NCBI GenBank assembly: GCA_013415575.1
Contig: JAAEES010000008.1
Coordinates: 1 to 16,865, forward strand
Origin: Methanomicrobiales archaeon
GTDB lineage: Archaea > Halobacteriota > Methanomicrobia > Methanomicrobiales > Methanospirillaceae
DNA: 16,865 nucleotides
Reading direction: 5' to 3'
Positions within the stretch are counted from its first letter, which is position 1. The number at the start of each line of letters is the position of its first letter. The notes below the pieces were generated by a model, which was given only the letters and a program-made list of their open reading frames with translations, was not told where the DNA came from and searched no databases. A program made the position numbers and the translations under genes. Shown piece by piece: positions 15,058 to 16,865 of this stretch.

Positions 15058-15623
15058 AGATTTGCGGTATTACCACGCCGGATGATGCCTCCATTGCCGA
15101 AGCGGCAGGAGCAGACCTCATCGGAGTCGTGCTCCATTCAGTATCGCCACGTTGTGTAGCTCCGGAAATGGCCCGGGAGATCTTCAATGCAGTCCCGGCT
15201 ATGACCAGGGTCTGCGTAACCCACTCCACACGAGCGGAGGACCTGCAGGAGATCTGTGCCCTCCGGCCCGATGCCATCCAGGTCTCCGGTTCTGCCGCGG
15301 TTCCACTATCGTGCAGGGCACGGGTAATCCGGATGGTTGCCCCGGGCGAGGCTGTTCCTATGGATGCTGATGGTCTCATCGTGGACGGGAGCCATGGAAG
15401 CGGGCGCCCCTATGATGTGGCGTTTGCTTCCGCTGTTATTTCCATATCCCGGGTCCCGGTGTTCCTCGCCGGGGGTCTCACTCCCGGGAATGTTGCAGTG
15501 GCAATCCAGGCAGTGCGGCCCTCCGGCGTTGACGTGGCAAGCGGAGTCGAGCTTGCTCCGGGAAAGAAGGATCCCGAAAAGGTGCAGGCTTTCGTAGAAG
15601 CGGCAAAAAGGGTGATTATATGA
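15048..15623 (+). CDS. trpF: phosphoribosylanthranilate isomerase, proposed ATT start
   Basis: Isomerises phosphoribosylanthranilate to CdRP. The open frame reads (I/M)-R-V-K-I-C-G-I-T-T, the conserved first strand with the catalytic cysteine (Cys6), upstream of the first GTG (15129). The catalytic acid is Asp113 in L-I-V-D-G-S, followed by F-L-A-G-G-L-T-P-G-N-V and D-V-A-S-G-V-E. No ATG, GTG or TTG is in frame ahead of K-I-C-G. ATT at 15048, 6 bases after GGAGGG (15036-15041), gives the expected first residues and 191 aa, normal for TrpF. Starting at GTG 15129 would remove the first strand and the catalytic cysteine. It overlaps trpC by 10 bases and trpB by 4. Confidence 0.93.
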   Translation: MRVKICGITTPDDASIAEAAGADLIGVVLHSVSPRCVAPEMAREIFNAVPAMTRVCVTHSTRAEDLQEICALRPDAIQVSGSAAVPLSCRARVIRMVAPGEAVPMDADGLIVDGSHGSGRPYDVAFASAVISISRVPVFLAGGLTPGNVAVAIQAVRPSGVDVASGVELAPGKKDPEKVQAFVEAAKRVII

Positions 15624-16792
15624 CTGTCTCCACCCGATTCGGCCCATACGGTGGTCGGTTTGTTCCCGAGACCCTGATGGCAGCGCTTGAGGAGCTCGAT
15701 GAGGCATACCGGACCATCGTCCCATCAGCGGATTTCCGAAATGAGATGGAGTATTACCTGCAGGAGTATGCCGGGAGGGAAACCCCGCTCACCTTCTGCA
15801 GGAACCTGTCCCGGGATCTCTCCTGCAGGGTGTACTTAAAACGGGAAGATCTCCTCCATTCCGGAGCCCACAAGCTGAACAACGCACTCGGGCAGGCGCT
15901 GCTTTCCCGGTTCATGGGAAAGCGGCGAATCATCGCTGAAACCGGAGCCGGCCAGCACGGGGTCGCCGCAGCCATCGCCGGAGCAGCGCTCGGGCTTTCA
16001 GTAGAGGTGTACATGGGGGTCGAAGATATGGAACGGCAGGCCCTCAATGTGGCGCGTATGCGGATGCTCGGGGCAGAGGTGCGTCCGGTAACTTCCGGTT
16101 CCCGTACCCTCAAGGATGCCATCAACGAAGCGCTCCGTGACTGGGTGGCAAATGTCAGGGATACCCACTACCTGATCGGGTCGGTGGTGGGACCTCACCC
16201 CTTCCCATCACTGGTCAGGGACTTCCAGACTGTCATCGGAAGGGAAATCCGTCGCCAGATCCTGGACAGGGAAGCCCGGCTCCCGGATGCCATGGTAGCC
16301 TGCGTGGGCGGCGGGTCCAATGCTATCGGCATGTTCCACCCGTTCCTCAATGACCCGGTCGTGCTCTATGGCGCCGAGGCCGGGGGTGAAGGACTTTCCG
16401 GAAAGCACGGGGCGACCCTGTGTGCCGGGAGGCCAGGTGTGCTCCACGGTACGTACACCTACCTGATCCAGGACGCATTCGGCCAAATCCTCGAGTCCCA
16501 CAGCATCTCTGCCGGCCTCGACTACCCTGGTGTGGGCCCGGAGCACAGTTTCCTCCGGGATGAGGGGCGTGTCATCTACCAGCCGGTAACAGACGGTGAG
16601 GCAATCGATTCGTTCCTCTACCTTTCCCGTACAGAAGGAATTATTCCCGCCCTGGAATCGGCCCATGCGGTGGCTCTTGCCAGGACCATCTCCACCGATC
16701 TGGATAAGGACAGTATCCTAATCGTTAACCTCTCGGGGAGAGGGGACAAGGACGTGGCCCAGGTCGCCACACTGACCGGGGGCTGCTCATGA
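15620..16792 (+). CDS. trpB: tryptophan synthase beta chain (TrpB1)
   Basis: A 390-residue PLP enzyme that condenses indole and serine, working as an alpha2beta2 complex with TrpA. It has the TrpB1 N-terminus F-G-P-Y-G-G-R-F-V-P-E-T-L (7-19), the PLP lysine Lys85 in S-G-A-H-K-L-N-N, E-T-G-A-G-Q-H-G (107-114), G-S-V-V-G-P-H-P-F-P, and the phosphate loop V-G-G-G-S-N-A-I-G. The length and the QHG loop separate it from TrpB2 at 8017. The ATG overlaps the trpF stop (ATGA), with GGGTGAT just upstream. The following trpA supports TrpB1 function. Confidence 0.97.
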   Translation: MTVSTRFGPYGGRFVPETLMAALEELDEAYRTIVPSADFRNEMEYYLQEYAGRETPLTFCRNLSRDLSCRVYLKREDLLHSGAHKLNNALGQALLSRFMGKRRIIAETGAGQHGVAAAIAGAALGLSVEVYMGVEDMERQALNVARMRMLGAEVRPVTSGSRTLKDAINEALRDWVANVRDTHYLIGSVVGPHPFPSLVRDFQTVIGREIRRQILDREARLPDAMVACVGGGSNAIGMFHPFLNDPVVLYGAEAGGEGLSGKHGATLCAGRPGVLHGTYTYLIQDAFGQILESHSISAGLDYPGVGPEHSFLRDEGRVIYQPVTDGEAIDSFLYLSRTEGIIPALESAHAVALARTISTDLDKDSILIVNLSGRGDKDVAQVATLTGGCS

Positions 16793-16865
16793 GTAGCGGA
16801 TCACGGATTGAGGGTGCATTCTGCTCCGGGAGGCTGCCGCTCCTCGTGACCTGCACGGTAGCCGG
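16789..16865 (+). CDS. trpA: tryptophan synthase alpha chain, partial (cut by window end)
   Basis: The first 25 codons of a new ORF that runs off the right edge; its ATG overlaps the trpB stop (ATGA). The peptide M-S-S-G-S-R-I-E-G-A-F, then L-P-L-L-V-T-C-T-V-A-G, follows the TrpA pattern SRI-x-x-AF ... P-x-L-x-P-Y-x-T-A-G. The usual Y-x-T-A-G is T-C-T-V-A-G here. TrpA cleaves indole-glycerol phosphate and passes indole to TrpB. The position after trpB fits the operon order EGDCFBA. Catalytic residues lie beyond the window. Confidence 0.88.
   Translation, partial: MSSGSRIEGAFCSGRLPLLVTCTVA

Noticed and set aside
15129..15623. trpF starting at GTG 15129
   Set aside because: It would lose the first beta strand and the catalytic cysteine of K-I-C-G.
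1..16865. tRNA/rRNA genes, CRISPR arrays, insertion sequences
   Set aside because: No cloverleaf-like segments, regular spaced repeats or transposase motifs were found; gaps between genes are short and explained by promoters.

Overview
This window looks like the chromosome of a methanogenic euryarchaeon, most likely of the Methanomicrobiales. That assignment is an inference. It rests on archaeal TATA boxes and leaderless-type promoters, GGAGGTGAT-type ribosome binding sites, moderately high GC with short intergenic gaps, and the mix of families present: a TrpB2-type tryptophan synthase, a COG3199 NAD-kinase-like protein, a DUF362 protein, an MJ0936-type phosphodiesterase, and a GerW/YtfJ protein next to DUF2953.

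Layout. Positions 1-1619: a small membrane protein (+) converges on a minus-strand operon of a GerW/YtfJ-family protein, a DUF2953 protein and a small GerW-like ORF. Positions 1849-4910: a minus-strand aldehyde dehydrogenase is divergent from a DUF362 protein, which is followed by a possible 20-codon minigene and a YfcE/MJ0936-type phosphodiesterase. Positions 4954-6474: an SLC13/DASS dicarboxylate-type transporter. Positions 6479-7780 (minus): a stand-alone condensation-domain (acyltransferase-like) protein. Positions 8017-11137 (plus): trpB2, a COG3199 protein and a GyrI-like ligand-binding protein. Positions 11221 to the right edge: a compact trpE-G-D-C-F-B-A operon, with trpA cut off by the window end.

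The tryptophan genes form the functional core. trpE/trpG make anthranilate, trpD, trpC and trpF convert it to indole-glycerol phosphate, and trpA/trpB finish the pathway. trpB2, 3 kb upstream, gives a second beta-type subunit. The promoters of trpB2 and trpE carry the same arrangement of half-sites (GTATA-N4-TATAC units joined by 6-base linkers) placed over their TATA boxes. This suggests one unidentified repressor controls both. Two operon members lack standard start codons: trpF appears to start at ATT behind a good Shine-Dalgarno sequence, and trpE has no in-frame ATG, GTG or TTG ahead of its conserved N-terminus. No RNA genes, insertion sequences or CRISPR arrays were seen.
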